NCBI GenBank assembly: GCA_036874045.1
Contig: JAZBRI010000003.1
Span: 1,624,501-1,688,500 of the forward strand
Origin: Cymodocea nodosa
Taxonomy: Eukaryota > Streptophyta > Magnoliopsida > Alismatales > Cymodoceaceae
DNA: 64,000 nucleotides
Direction of reading: 5' to 3'
Shown here: positions 11,663-23,308 of the stretch, piece by piece
Layout: every line of letters starts with the position of its first letter
How positions within the stretch are numbered: position 1 is the first letter of the stretch
Program-made: the position numbers and the translations under genes
Notes under the pieces: model-generated
Seen by the model: only the letters and a program-made list of their open reading frames with translations
Database searches by the model: none
What the model was told of the DNA's origin: nothing

Positions 11663-12025
11663 TCAAAACCCCCTGATGATCTGCGAGCACTTGATCTTGA
11701 TCCACCGAGCCCCCTTCCTGAGCGACGCTTTGACCTTCCCCTCGACGGCGTAGGCCTTGTAGCTGGCCACCCTCGTCCTCCGCTTCATCTCCGGGTCGCT
11801 GAGCGCGCCCCACTCCCACCCGAACCAGCCGGAGCCCCCCTTGGGCTTCGTGATCGGCGGCAGCGACGAGGCCGAGGGCGGCGGGGAGCCCCAGCGGTAC
11901 CGGGAAGAGCGAGTGGCGAGGGTGGGGTGGTTCGCGCTGTAGACCTTGCCGCTAACGATCTCGATCGGCCGGTCACCGCCGTACGCCCGGAACTGGGGGC
12001 GGTGGCCCCGGTCGATGTCATACAT
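11663..12025 (-). CDS. DUF3511 domain protein, 120 aa, single exon
   Basis: A single open frame starts MYDIDRGHRPQFRAYGGDRP. The C-terminal half matches DUF3511: EMKRRTRVASYKAYAVEGKV (about 77-96) and KASLRKGARWIKIKCSQIIR (97-116). Members are small, basic plant proteins of unknown function, usually 70-140 aa, often expressed in vegetative tissue. The middle is Pro/Ser/Gly-rich (about 48-72). The coding sequence is much more GC-rich than its AT-rich surroundings, as is usual for monocot single-exon genes. No signal peptide or membrane segment is seen. The start is preceded on its own strand by a purine/pyrimidine-biased leader (CCTCC repeats at about 12029-12060). Function is unassigned. Confidence 0.9.
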   Translation of the reverse strand: MYDIDRGHRPQFRAYGGDRPIEIVSGKVYSANHPTLATRSSRYRWGSPPPSASSLPPITKPKGGSGWFGWEWGALSDPEMKRRTRVASYKAYAVEGKVKASLRKGARWIKIKCSQIIRGF

Positions 12026-12478
12026 GGAGGGAGGTAGGGAGGGAGGGAGGGAGGAAAGGGAGGCGGTGGTGGGATGAAATGAAGGACAGAAGGAGGCGTT
12101 GGTGGTTGTGGTTTGCTGTTTTAATTGGAAGAGCGAAGAGAGGGGGGGATGCGTCGGATTGATGGATGAAATGGAACCAGAGTTACCAGAATAGTCCTCT
12201 TTCTATTAATATCTCTATTGATTGATGTCAAAGAAAATTACAGACATCCTTGTAGCCGTAATTAATTACGTGCATGAATACTTTGTCAATCGAGCAAATG
12301 CATGCAATGCGATTGCTGCTGCCGCCGCCTCCAGAATAAATATATATATAACTTCTTCTGCCAGGCGCATGCGACGCACCTGCTCTTCCGTAAACAGATC
12401 AACGACAGCTGCACTTGTTGATTTACCGACACGGCAAATTGAAAACGCCGACGAACCTTCTTTTCTTTTCTTATATTC

Positions 12479-12521
12479 TTATATATATATATATATATAA
12501 ATCGAGAGAGAGAGAGAGAGT
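12479..12521. repeat. Compound (TA)n-(GA)n microsatellite
   Basis: About ten TA units (12480-12499) run directly into about nine GA units (12504-12521). It is a simple-sequence tract between two divergently oriented genes. Confidence 0.9.
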
Positions 12522-12902
12522 TTGTTTTTTTCTTTCCAATATTATTCCTGCTCGGTACTTCCAGCCTTTCCCTCTAATTAATATTCTTCTCGTCTTGTCC
12601 AACTTTATTTTTAAATAATTATTTATTAAAATTACACGTTTATCTATGAAATTTCGGTGATCCATCGGTCTCTCTTCTCCCATGACTTCTTTTTATTTAA
12701 ATCCTGCTGAACGTAGGAATTGTTATCATCGTATGAAATATGTGTCTGGACAAAGCTTGCAAGGCTAACCTTCTTCTATTTTTTCTAACTCAAACGCGTT
12801 TGTTCGGACCGTGCGTAGGTACGCCGAAAGCAACGACTAGGAAAGCCCACACGGCATTTTCTAATCGGTAAATGTCATCATGAGTACTCATACAACCACT
12901 AC

Positions 12903-12916
12903 AGATATATATATGT
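12903..12916 (+). promoter_or_regulatory. Candidate TATA element of the DUF761 gene
   Basis: ATATATATATG lies about 140 bp upstream of the start codon at 13051, a plausible TATA distance for a leader of roughly 100 nt. It could equally be chance in an AT-rich spacer. Confidence 0.3.
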
Positions 12917-13050
12917 AATGTGTGTGTATGTGTATTTGTGTAAACAGACGCGCACAAGGCATTCCTTCCCCCCCCTGGCCTCCATCAAAATCAATCTTCC
13001 ACCGCACATACCATAGTACTGTTGCGAGCTACCTGGGGACGTAGCGAGTA

Positions 13051-13626
13051 ATGGGCAAGAAGGAAGGGAACGACGCGTTGGCCGGCAAAGCGTGGAGGCT
13101 GCTGCGGTTGGCCTTGGCGTGGACGAGCAAAGGCAGGACCTTCAGGCGAGGCCTCCTGTTGAGGATGCGGACCTACCTCGCGAGGATCGGATCACTCCAC
13201 GCCGGGTCCTTCGACAGAATCCACTACGGCGAACGTCAGTTCTCCTTCGGCGAGACGCCGGACGCCTACTCCCTGTCCAAGCTCCGGCGGCTCCCCGAAC
13301 TCAGTGGCTCCTTGAAGCTGCGGCTACCTCGGTTACCTTGCGTCAACGCCACGCCGGCCGACTTCGACGACCGTGATGGGTACTGCAGCGGCACCGCTTC
13401 CCGTGACGAGGAGAGGAGGGGCTTCCTCTGCTGGGCCGAGGACGAGGGTGGTGACGCCGGAGAAGAGTGCTGCCGGGGTCCGACGTCGGAGGAGGAGGAG
13501 GAGACGGACGAAGGAGTGGATGCGCGGGCGGAGGAGTTCATCGCGAGGTTTCACGAGCAGATGAGGTTGCAGCGTCAGATCTCTTTGCTGCAGTACAACG
13601 AGATGATGCTCAGAAGCGTGTGTTGA
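13051..13626 (+). CDS. DUF761 domain protein, 191 aa, single exon
   Basis: The single exon starts MGKKEGNDALAGKAWRLLRL. The C-terminus carries the DUF761 signature (about 160-190): RAEEFIARFHEQMRLQRQIS followed by LLQYNEMMLRSVC. The N-terminal third is basic and amphipathic (KAWRLLRLALAWTSKGRTFR). The middle is acidic, with an EEEEETDE run near 147-154. DUF761 proteins are a large plant family of unknown biochemical role, sometimes described as cotton-fibre-expressed or growth/stress-related. The coding sequence is GC-rich (about 60% by eye) against AT-rich flanks. There is no transmembrane segment or clear signal peptide. Single-exon structure and length fit the family. Confidence 0.88.
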   Translation: MGKKEGNDALAGKAWRLLRLALAWTSKGRTFRRGLLLRMRTYLARIGSLHAGSFDRIHYGERQFSFGETPDAYSLSKLRRLPELSGSLKLRLPRLPCVNATPADFDDRDGYCSGTASRDEERRGFLCWAEDEGGDAGEECCRGPTSEEEEETDEGVDARAEEFIARFHEQMRLQRQISLLQYNEMMLRSVC

Positions 13627-14034
13627 AAACCAACCATAACAGTAAATATATGATCAATGCCTACGCCGCCGCTTTCCTTCCACCTTTCCTCATCCGCAGA
13701 TGGGAATCATCGTATCATCTCACTCCATTTCTCGTTACACTTCACAAAGAGCTTAATTTATGGACCTCTAATTATTGTTTCTATTAGGTTTGTAAAACAT
13801 ACTTACATGTTAGTGGTTGTTAATTGGGGGGTACAAATTTCATGTACTTTTTTATCCATATATTGAACTGAGTGGAATGAGGCAAAGAACATTGATAACA
13901 CTTTAAACCATGGGATTTGAATTTAATGACAAGTATGAAATAGCATGACCTTTAATTTTCAACTCGACAAATTGAAATAATCAGGAAGGTAAGTAAAAGA
14001 TCAATACGCGCTCTACTTATTTATTATTGCATGA

Positions 14035-14271
14035 ATACAAATAATGCTTTAGATGTGATCGGTTTGATTTTCATAATCTCAGATAAATAACGAGACTGTG
14101 TAAAGTGTTTTTACCAATAACGAGAGTTTCAATGTTGTTATGTAGATTATGAATTTTCGTTCTTATGTTATACCTAATATGATTTCATGCGAACATAACA
14201 TTTCGTGAATACAAATAATACTTCAAACTTATCGTAAAATACATATATCGGTTTGATTTTCATAATCTCAA
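14035..14271 (+). repeat. Local direct duplication next to the Harbinger element
   Basis: GAATACAAATAATGCTTTAG...CGGTTTGATTTTCATAATCTCA at about 14033-14082 is repeated as GAATACAAATAATACTTC...CGGTTTGATTTTCATAATCTCA at about 14206-14270. The last 22 bases are identical. The second copy stops at the left end of the transposon. Confidence 0.75.
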
Positions 14272-14867
14272 GCTACGTTTGGTAGAGACATTGGAGTGCG
14301 CATTTAACTTGAAACGCATGTTAGTAGTGTGTACTAAACAAATAGTCCAGCTCCTCGTCTAACACTAAAAGCATTGGAGTTAGAGCAACAGCTAATATAA
14401 CGTATTTTTGGATGCTGTATCCCAACTCTCTAAAGGTGTCATTGATCTAAAGTCTAGAATACATTTTACTTGGTCACCTCTACGACTCCACCTTCAAGAC
14501 TTTCAGACGATTTACAATAGAGTAAGTTCATATTTCACTTAGTTATTTCTTTTGTCGATCTGCGAACGTTCTAGATATTTTTTCTCTACTATTTATCCAT
14601 CGTTGTAGATATTTTTTATTGATGATAGTCATACGAATCATGTTTATTTTTATTTGAATGTTTTAAATCACTAATTTATTTAAATGATTTTTAATTAAAA
14701 TCACTTTGTGTATGTTTCATACAATTATATTCGAAATTACACTATCCTATTTACGTATATGTTTAGTATAATGGAAAAAAAATTTATAAACTATTGATTT
14801 AGTGGATCTTGAAGTTGAGAAAATTTTTAAGTTACTTTTATTATTTTATGCATGCATAATATAATTA

Positions 14868-15955
14868 TTGCAAACTTATAATTCAACCAAAAGACAACGA
14901 GTGCATACCATGCCCTATTTTGGAAAAGATGTTATTGACAACATGTTAAGAGAACATTGGAAGGTTTGTTTTGACATGTGTCGTATGATTTCATCCACTT
15001 TTATCACTTTATGTCAAATATTAAGAGGAAAAAACCTTTTGGAGAATGAGAGTTGAGTTACTATTAAAGAGCAAGTGAAGATTTTTTTGCAAATAGTTGG
15101 ATATGAACATAAAAATAGAGTAGTATAGAACTACCAACAACATTCTAGGGAAACAATTAGTAAATATGTTCATAAAGTTTTAGATGCATTACTATTATAG
15201 GTACTTGAGGTTATTTAGGTCAAAGATTTCAATGAGAGACCACAATTTCTTAAGTACAACTCTAAATTTATGTCATATTTCGAAGATGCAAGAGGGGCAC
15301 TTGATAGTATACATGTTCATTGTGTTGTTAGAAAAAATAAACTCTCATTTAGATGTAGTAGACATGGCAAGCAAACAACTCAAAATGTATTAGACATATG
15401 TGACTTCAACATGCGATTTATTTTTGCATCAACTGTGTGGGAGGGTATTGCACATGATTGTCAAGTACTTGAGCATGCAATGTTTGATCTACGTCACAAA
15501 TTTTCTAATCCACTTGTAAGTACTATATTTTCAATTTATTAAGAACATTGTATAGTCTACCTTCTTCATATTTTTGAATTAATATTGTTGTCAAATTTAT
15601 AGGTAAGTACTACTTGGTTGACTCTGGCTATCCAAATGTAGTTGGTTTTCTTGCACCATATAGGACCACTAGATATCACTTACTAGAATTCCAATCCTCA
15701 TGACCACATGTTGTAGAGTAGCATTTCAATTATTTACATTCTTCTTTGATGAATGTTATTGATTGTGCATTTGGAGTATTAAAGAGGAGGTGGCACATTT
15801 TGAATCATATGCCGCCATTTTCATACCCTACTCAAGTAAAATTGGTGGTTGCTTGCATGGTTTTACACAACTTTATAATTGATCAGAAGTCTATAATGTA
15901 TCAAGAAGTATTATCGATTAATCAAGATGAAGAACCTATTGAAGTTCATGATTAG
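14868..15955 (+). pseudogene. Harbinger transposase (HARBI1-like, DDE_Tnp_4), broken
   Basis: Recognisable pieces in order: MISSTFITLCQILRGKNLLE (helical N-terminal region), a fragment with NYQQHSRETISKYVHKVLDAL, then ARGALDSIHVHCVV (first catalytic Asp), FRCSRHGKQTTQNVLDICDF, WEGIAHDCQVLEHA (second Asp), [20 protein letters not shown], and SLMNVIDCAFGVLKRRWHIL with VACMVLHNFI. The third acidic residue, Glu in the usual NVIERCFGVLK motif, is Asp here. The coding line is interrupted by stops (for example near 15054 and 15709) and needs frame changes near 15190-15290. An intron is possible at about 15515-15600. It is non-functional as it stands. Confidence 0.85.
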
Positions 15956-16324
15956 GAAATGTTAATAAGTATCAACTATGAAGTTCTTGTTATGTTAGAC
16001 AAGTTAAATATAGGTAATATGTGTGACAACATTAGAAATCTAATAATGCAAAATAAATGATTTGTTTGATAACTCAAATTTCAAACATTTTATTCCATTG
16101 TTTTGTTATTTCTATTGTTTGAATGTTATCTCTATTATTCAAATATGATTTGTAATATAAAATGGTCTATATTGTTATTATTCCATTGTTAAATGTTATT
16201 TCTATTACTTAAATATTTTTAGTGTTTGAATGTTATTTGTTATTGTTGGACTTCTCTAATGTTTGCTAACAGAATGCACATGAATCTCTTAAGGGAAGAG
16301 CAAATGTCATAACATGTCTCGAAG

Positions 16325-16870
16325 ATGACCACTCCTAGAGTACCATGGGAAGATGATCTAATTTCTACATTCCTACATATTTGTATAGAACTTATTGACT
16401 TGGTACACAAACTTGGCACACACCTAGATGCAAAAGGATATGAGTTATGTGAACAAAAATTGTTGGAAAGAATAGGAACGAGGCAAACAAGATCACATTT
16501 AAAGAATAAATTAGAAAAATTGAGGAAAGATTAGTAATTGTGGAAAATAATTGACTCCCAAATAAGTATCAAATGGAATCCTACAACCAAGACTTTGGAA
16601 GGTACGGATGACACATGGTGAGAAATTTTCCAAAATGTATGTAATTATTCTGCAATAATTTTGTTTGATAATTTTATTTCATTTCATTATTCACCAACTT
16701 ATTTGATAATTTTGTTTGATAAATATAGATCGAACCAAATTATGAGAAATTTCACTATCGAAGTATAAAATTTGCTGAGAAATTGGAAAGACTTTTTAAT
16801 GGTACTATTGTAGTAGGTGAGTATATTTATATCCCAAGCTTTGAAGTAAATCCATCTTAAAATAGTAAGC
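16325..16870 (+). pseudogene. Harbinger accessory Myb/SANT-like protein, broken
   Basis: The frame MTTPRVPWEDDLISTFLHIC...RSHLKNKLEKLRKD matches the Myb/SANT-like domain found in the second gene of plant PIF/Harbinger elements. After a stop at 16532-16534, reading continues with WNPTTKTLEGTDDTW, the usual downstream motif (W...T..G.....W), and an NYEKFHYRSIKFAEKLERLF segment. This protein normally helps the transposase bind the ends. The copy carries at least one stop and a frame change. Confidence 0.75.
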
Positions 16871-17976
16871 AGATACTTATAGAGGATTTGAATGTGGAAG
16901 TGGACATTGACACACCTATTATTGGAAGCACACCGACATTGACATCCATTGCATCTTTTACAAATAAAAGACGTCAACACATTACAAGTCTAAATGATCA
17001 GATTGATTCATTAGAGTCAATCATATTGAAATTTGAAGAATGTAGATAAGTGTATGATTATCCTCAATGCATCAAGAAGCTTAAAGAGATTGGATTTACG
17101 AAAGACAGAAATATAAGTGTATGTCATGTTGAAGTTTGAGAAATAAGTCACCTAAGAAAGCTTTCTAAAGGTAGAACCAAATTTAGTTAAAGTCTAATAG
17201 CTAGAAATGACCTTCATGAATTGGAAGAGTATGAAAACAATATGAAGACTTTTAATTACATGTGTGAACATCTAAAAATTAGAAGACTTTAATATTTTCA
17301 AGACATTTCTACTATTTGAATACTTTAATGTTACTATTTAGATGTTTAGATGCATATGAAATTCGATATATATATTTCAAGTAAACAATATTTAGCATCT
17401 ATATTTATTTGCACAATATTTAGATGTTTTGATATACTATATTTATTTAAGTATAAATAATAAAGATATAATCATTAAAAGATATAACATTAGTTTAAAA
17501 AAAATAAAAATAAAATAAAAATTAAGGTATTACTAATCTAACTAAAGACTTTTGGAAACTCTTCAAAAGTTAGAGTTGAAGCAAACACGTATTCTAAAGT
17601 TAAGAATTGAAGTTCGTGCTACCAAACATAACCTCAATCATACATAATTTTAACGTCTTATGATCTAAACTAAATAGGGCCAACCATCGTGAAGAATACA
17701 CTAATTTTTTAACCAATCGTGGAAATTGAAGCACTCGGATTGATTAAAAATGACATTGAAGAGTTTGATTTTGAAAAGTATACCAAGATTTGAAACATGT
17801 ATCATTATTTAACCATTGAATAACAAATTTTGTCACAAAATACACTGCAGGTTTAATCTCCAAACCAAGGTCTAGAAAATAAAACCCTTAACTGCCAATT
17901 TAATATATGCAGATTCTACAATGGTAAAGTAGAAATAAAAAACAATGAATAAGGAAGAAACACTTCCGAAGCTTTA

Positions 17977-18147
17977 TTTTTTTTACAATGATAACCAATT
18001 TGGTAGAGACCACAAAGCTCCTTAAGGCCGATGCGATGAGAGCCTTTAATTATTTTTTTTTATAATGATAGCCAATTTAACAGAGATGGCAAAGCTTCTT
18101 AAGGCTGATGAAAGTCTTTAATTATTTTTCTTATAACGATGGTTAAT
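17977..18147. repeat. Tandem repeat, 2.4 copies, period ~70-76 bp
   Basis: ACAATGATAACCAATTTGGT...AAGCTCCTTAAGGCCGATG...GCCTTTAATTATTTTT is followed by TATAATGATAGCCAATTTAA...AAGCTTCTTAAGGCTGATG...GTCTTTAATTATTTTT, then by a partial third copy (TATAACGATGGTTAATG). Confidence 0.8.
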
Positions 18148-18291
18148 GTATTTATCAACATCGGAAGCTTAGAAAGTACAAATATCCTTGATCCCATCAG
18201 GCCTGGAATTGGCTATTATTCTCTTCAAAGTCTTTTGCCATATATCGATTAATGATTTGCCGTCTCGGTAAATTCAATCAACTGTGTGGTA

Positions 18292-18292
<1 letters not shown>

Positions 18293-18331
<39 letters not shown>
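18293..18331. repeat. (TA)n microsatellite
   Basis: About 19 uninterrupted TA units. Confidence 0.95.
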
Positions 18332-18333
<2 letters not shown>

Positions 18334-18797
18334 GTGACTAGAAAACTTCATTATATTTTGATAAATTAAACTTACCAATTGCAAAAATAAACATGATCGA
18401 AAAGTCCCATCAGAAAATCTAGAAGGTTCATGGTAAAACGTGTTTGGTAGATTTCAATGTTCAAATATATAACAGGCTGTATTTTTTTTTTGCAAGAATG
18501 TCTTTATTAGTTCTATTAAATGTAATCAATATTATGGACAATTTTTTTAAAAAAAATCATAACGACAGAAATAATTTTTTCTTATAATGAATTTTTTTTG
18601 CTTGTTAAATGCATAGAATTAAATGAAAAAATAAATAAATTTTGCTTTCTTTGTAAATTAAAGTAAGAACTTTTAAATTTTTGTGTACTGAGTAAAAAAT
18701 GAAATTAAATATATAGATCACGACTCCATGATCAATATATATATTTTTAAATTTTGAATCGCTCCTCCCCCAGAAAAGAGACGTTACCTGTCTCTCG

Positions 18798-18826
<29 letters not shown>
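18798..18826 (+). repeat. (CT)n tract in the TRM-like gene promoter or leader
   Basis: About 13 CT units lie immediately before the presumed 5' UTR exon. Pyrimidine tracts near the transcription start are common in plant promoters and leaders. Confidence 0.7.
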
Positions 18827-18828
<2 letters not shown>

Positions 18829-19070
18829 CTTTATGGTTTCTGCTCGCCCAAGCATCTTCTACTCTTTTGAATCTGTCGTTTCTCTGCTTATCGCTTCCTT
18901 CACGCGGATATCTCATCCTCACGCAACCCTCGCGTCAACCCAACACTCCTCCTTCTCCTCCTCCTACTCATGCTTTCACCGTTTTTCACCCTACTTCGTT
19001 TACCCTAGATGCGCTTGAGAGTTCGTCGCGGATGAGGGACTGGTGGAGCTTGATACTCGGATATTCCTGG

Positions 19071-19548
19071 GTAAGTGAGTTACTGCTTTGTCCTTTTTGA
19101 CAGTTTGCTTGTTTTGCTTTTGTTGATGGAAGATGGAAGGGTTTGGTTGTTTCCTGGATTTGGGGGATGTGGGTTTTGGCTTTTGGGTCTTTTAAGTTCT
19201 TCAAAATGGTGCCTTCTGGTGTTTCGAGTTGTGGGGGATTTGTGTGGATCGCTTAGAAGAGGCTTGTAGGAGGGGCTGTTTTGTTGGTTGCGTGCCTTCC
19301 TGCAACAGGTGTTTTAGAATCGCCTACAGTTCCATGAATGATTTTGGAATGTGGGCCTGGGTTGCTCAAAAGGTATCGTCAGTCACAAATATCAGTAAAA
19401 CCTTTGTGTGGTTTTCATACTGAAAACTGTTGAGATAAATAATCTTCTTTTATGGGATTTCGTTCATTTGTGTCACTGCTAGCTCTTGTTCTTTTTTTAA
19501 ATTGGTCCATGGTAATATCATCTGAGGATTGGAGGCTTTTTGATTCAG
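19071..19548 (+). other. Probable 5' UTR intron of the TRM-like gene
   Basis: A strong donor (CTGG|GTAAGTGAG at 19071) lies in a pyrimidine-rich leader that starts after about 18.83 kb. A plausible acceptor (TTTTTGATTCAG, ending about 19548) lies about 40 nt before the start codon at 19589. A short frame starting at 18833 in the leader could act as an upstream ORF. Confidence 0.55.
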
Positions 19549-19588
19549 AATCGTGCTACTGGAATACCGTTGACATTGTATAACTAAA

Positions 19589-22500
19589 ATGGGAGTGGAT
19601 AAGGTGGGCACGAAGGGTGGGGGGTTCTTCCATTTGTTTGACTGGAACAGGAAGTCTCGGAAGAAACTCTTCGCAAATGGGACCGCTTCACCAGGTTATT
19701 TTCCTTTAATTCCTGCACTTCATGTTCAGGAACCGATCCTTCTAACAGAAAATTGTTTTTCCCTTCTTTCCTGCTCAAAATTTGTTTTTAATCTTGCAGA
19801 GGGCACAAAACAAGAAAGAAAGAGCTACAACAACTTGCCAGTCACTCGTCTTCGTCTGGTTGGTACCTGCAGTTTCTCTAGCATGCTTGTCCTTATGGCT
19901 TACCTGCTTTTCTGTTTGTTAGGTTGGAGATGATGGTGCTGGAGCAGTGTCAAGTGTCAAGGATAATAGTGACTACAGTTGTGCTTCATCTGTTACAGAT
20001 GAAGATGGGAATGGAATCAGGGCTCCTGGTGTGGTAGCCAGGCTCATGGGGCTGGAAACTATGCCCAGTGCAGGTACCACAGACCTGTACTCCAGCCCTC
20101 TATTTCAGCCTCAACCTCTACATGAAGGGAGATATCGGAAATGTTCAAATCCTCAGCCTGAAATCAACAGCCAGTTCATTGGTATGCACAATGAAATAGC
20201 GGCTTATTCCAAGAAACCACAAGAACCGATGAAAATTCAAAGGATGCCAAGTAGCCCAATTGAAAGATTCCAAACAGAGGTGCTACCTCCTAGATCGGCA
20301 AGGTCTGTCCCACTTACCAACCACAAATTACTTTCACCAATCAAAAACCCCAGGTTCATATCAACTAAAGATGCTTCTTATATAATGGAAGCTGCTGCGA
20401 AAATTATTGAGCCAGGTAACCCCAATGCTAGTGCTAGAACCCCATCAGGTGGCTCATTTTCACATTCCTTGAGAGTTCGTGATCCAAAGGAATGTGCATC
20501 ATCTAGTAGTCAGAGGACGCCAAAGCTTCCAGATTCCTTCAAAAGGCCAGCTGAATCTAATGCTATGAAATACCTCAGGGGAAAGCCTCTAAGCAAAAGT
20601 TGGAATGGTTCGGAGACTGATTTCAGCAATTGCCAGGCTTCTCTGGATAGGGAGGAGGTGACCTCAATAAGTGCAAAGAGTAAGGGTAAGTCTATTTCAC
20701 TTGCAATTCAAGCTAAAGTAAATGTCCAAAAAAGAGAAGGTAGGGCGTCAGTAGCTCAGAAGGAACAAGAAGAATTCAAGTCTGCCCAATCATTAAGAAG
20801 CCAACCCGGCAACCAAAAAGATAGGCTGCAAAGGAAAGTTTCTGGACCCACTGCTTCTGGTGTGCTCAAACAGAACAATCAGAAGCAAAATTGCTGGTCA
20901 AATAAAGACAAATTGTCTGCAATTCCTTCTGTGTCTCATTCCCAGGGAAGAAAAGCATTTTCACGAGAGGCCTCTTCCTCTTCAAGGACTAAAACTACAA
21001 ACAAACCCCATGGAAATTCTAATAGTGGATGCAGGAGAAAGGGATCACAAATTATTAATGTTGAAAAGGAAGCTTCATCTTCAACAGTGAACTTATCTAG
21101 AAATAAAAGAACCAAAGTAGACCATGCTTCTGAGAAAACTGGATGTGTTGATGATGCTTTAGCTAGTCGACCAGAGAAACATGTCCAACACTGTGTGATT
21201 ATTGATGAACAGACAAAGCAATGTGAAGATAGAAGAAAAAATGGTATGGATGTTGTTTCCTTCACATTTACTTCTTCCTTAGTGCACGATCATGGGTCAC
21301 AGTCAATAAATGTGAGAGAGAAGCAGGAAACATGGAAAGATTACTACCCACAGGCTCCTAGAGAGGGGAATCCTCCTACAGAAGCCAGCAACAAGAAGTT
21401 GTCATCCTGCGGACTAGACATTCCAGATGGTGATGCTCTGAGTGTTCTATTAGAGCAGAAGTTACGGGAACTGAGATTTGGAATGGAATCATCCCAAACC
21501 AACTTTCAGAAAGACAATAATGTCGCAATTACTTCCATGTCACAAGATGCCTACTGTGCTTCTGAAAATTCTTCAGCCGTGACCATGGAAAATGAAAAGG
21601 AGGTTTCCTGGGAAACATGCACAGATAACGATAGTGCCACATGTGATTCAGGGCTATCTACAAAGAATGTTAGGGTTTCCAGTGTAAGATATAATCTGCA
21701 GGTTTGATGCATCTTTCATATCTTCATTTCAAAAGTTCGTGATTTAGTTACACAACTATGAGTACCATTTCAAGTATATAATTGTATGTGTTTCTTCACT
21801 TCTATTCAATATGCAGTTAAATAAAAACATCCAGATTTTTTACATCATAGAAAAAACTTGTAAGAAATCTGTTTGATCAAGAGAAGCCTAATCTCATTAA
21901 TATTTGGTAAATTAACATAGAACAAATGATCACTATCTATAGCATATGATGCATTAATGAAATAATCCATGCATTTTCTACACCATATGAGACACATGAA
22001 GAAACTTTCTACATATGTGTTTTCTGTTTCTATGATACTTAGCCTCCATCCATTTTTTATTCGAAGTTTTATGATACTAATGCCAAAATTATAGCCTTCC
22101 AGTTCACACAATCCCATTAGTTTATTTACCATACGTTACTTTGTCTTTTTTAGGACTTGTTTCAGATTTTCATCTAATAGTAAATAGCACATGATAAGGT
22201 CAGAATGACGTTCATAGTAAAACATGAAAGAAACTGAATTATTAGTATGCATATTTTTCTCGAGGAATGCATGTTATTTAATTCTGTATGATTGTTTATG
22301 TTTCTTGTTATAATTCATATTAATTAATTCAGTGATGAATTACTTATTACTACAGATGTTCTTTTAGCTGTTTCAAAATCAACATCTAATGGAAATATGT
22401 TACTGTTGACATTACAGGAAACTGACGTTCTTGCAGAATTTAGCAGTAATTATGATGCTCTCAAGGAACCTGATCATGAACGTCTCAGCCCCTTCTCCAT

Positions 22501-23308
22501 CCTCGAACCATCTTTTTCTTATGAAAGTTGTAATTCATCTGAAAGCTGTGATAGTGGAAACGGTAGTACAAAAAAATCATTAAAAAGTAAGATCATGTAT
22601 TTCTATTTAACTTGTATTCTAACAAAGTCTATTGTCCATCTTTTAGGAAGCACGGCACCATCAGCAATTTTAGCTCAAGACACTACTTGTTTTGTTTCAA
22701 AAAAGATATCACCAGCTGTGGAAGCTGAGATGGAGGTATCTGATTATGCCTCCTGTTCTCTCAAGGAAATTACATGGCAAAGACAGATGGTCAGCAGAAA
22801 TAATCACATCCGATCACAGGAGGAAAAGGAGTATGTAAAGGAGATACTATCTGCTGCAAATCTCAACTCCAAGAATTTTGCAGTTCAATGCATATCCAAG
22901 AGCCTAAACCCTCTCCTTTTCGAACAGATTGAACTCAAAAAATATCGGTTCATGAGATGTGAAGAAGATCAAGACGGTAGAGTAAGGAGGAAGGTTTTGT
23001 TCGATTGTGTCAGGGAGTCCTTGGATTTGAAAATTCAGCGTTATTTCAGTGCAGGTTACATAACGTGGAGGAAAGGATTGGCTGTGGTCGGTTGTGGAGA
23101 GCTTGCAGAGGAGATTTACAAGGAGATCTCAGTGTGGAGCAGAATGGGTGACTGGATGGTGGATGAACTTGTGGACAAGGATATGAGCAACCCTATGGGG
23201 AATTGGCTTGATTTTGAACCAGATTCCTTCTTGATTGGCATTGTAATCGAAAACAAGATATTGGGCACCTTAATTAATGAAGTGGTTGCTGAACTCTTGA
23301 AAGTTTAA
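19589..23308 (+). CDS. TRM-like (TON1-recruiting-motif family) protein: VARLMGL motif + DUF4378, 5 coding exons
   Basis: Exons 19589-19694, 19800-19858, 19923-21701, 22418-22586 and 22647-23308 sum to 2775 nt, or 924 aa. The N-terminus has GFFHLFDWNRKSRKKLF (about 12-28). A VVARLMGLE motif (DUF3741/VARLMGL) sits at about 92-100. A long Ser/Lys-rich, probably disordered middle follows, and the C-terminal DUF4378 spans about 763-918 (EYVKEIL...LFDCVRESL...ELAEEIYKEISVW). This order matches the TRM6/7/8-like group. TRM/LONGIFOLIA proteins bind TON1 and the microtubule array and influence division-plane setting and organ shape; that role is inferred from the family. The start codon is the first one that opens the conserved N-terminus. 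Oddity: the last ~60 coding bases are duplicated just after the stop. Confidence 0.9.

Larger units (their letters stand above)
14272..17632 (+). mobile_element. PIF/Harbinger DNA transposon, decayed, ~3.36 kb
   Basis: The terminal inverted repeats are short and imperfect: GCTACGTTTGGTAG at 14272-14285 versus the complement of the right end, GTTATGTTTGGTAG (17619-17632). Both contain the GTTTGGTA core seen in many Tourist/Harbinger ends. CTCAA flanks both sides. The family makes 3-bp duplications, so the true target site is probably a trinucleotide within it, such as TCA. Inside are the two genes expected of an autonomous element, in the same orientation: a HARBI1-like transposase and a Myb/SANT-like DNA-binding protein. 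Both carry stop codons and frame changes, so the copy is not autonomous. It sits in the spacer between the DUF761 and TRM-like genes. Confidence 0.85.
17633..18790. other. Intergenic spacer upstream of the TRM-like gene
   Basis: AT-rich spacer containing a two-and-a-half-copy 70-76 bp tandem repeat (17977-18147) and a (TA)n run at 18293-18331. No open frame resembles a protein family. Confidence 0.6.
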
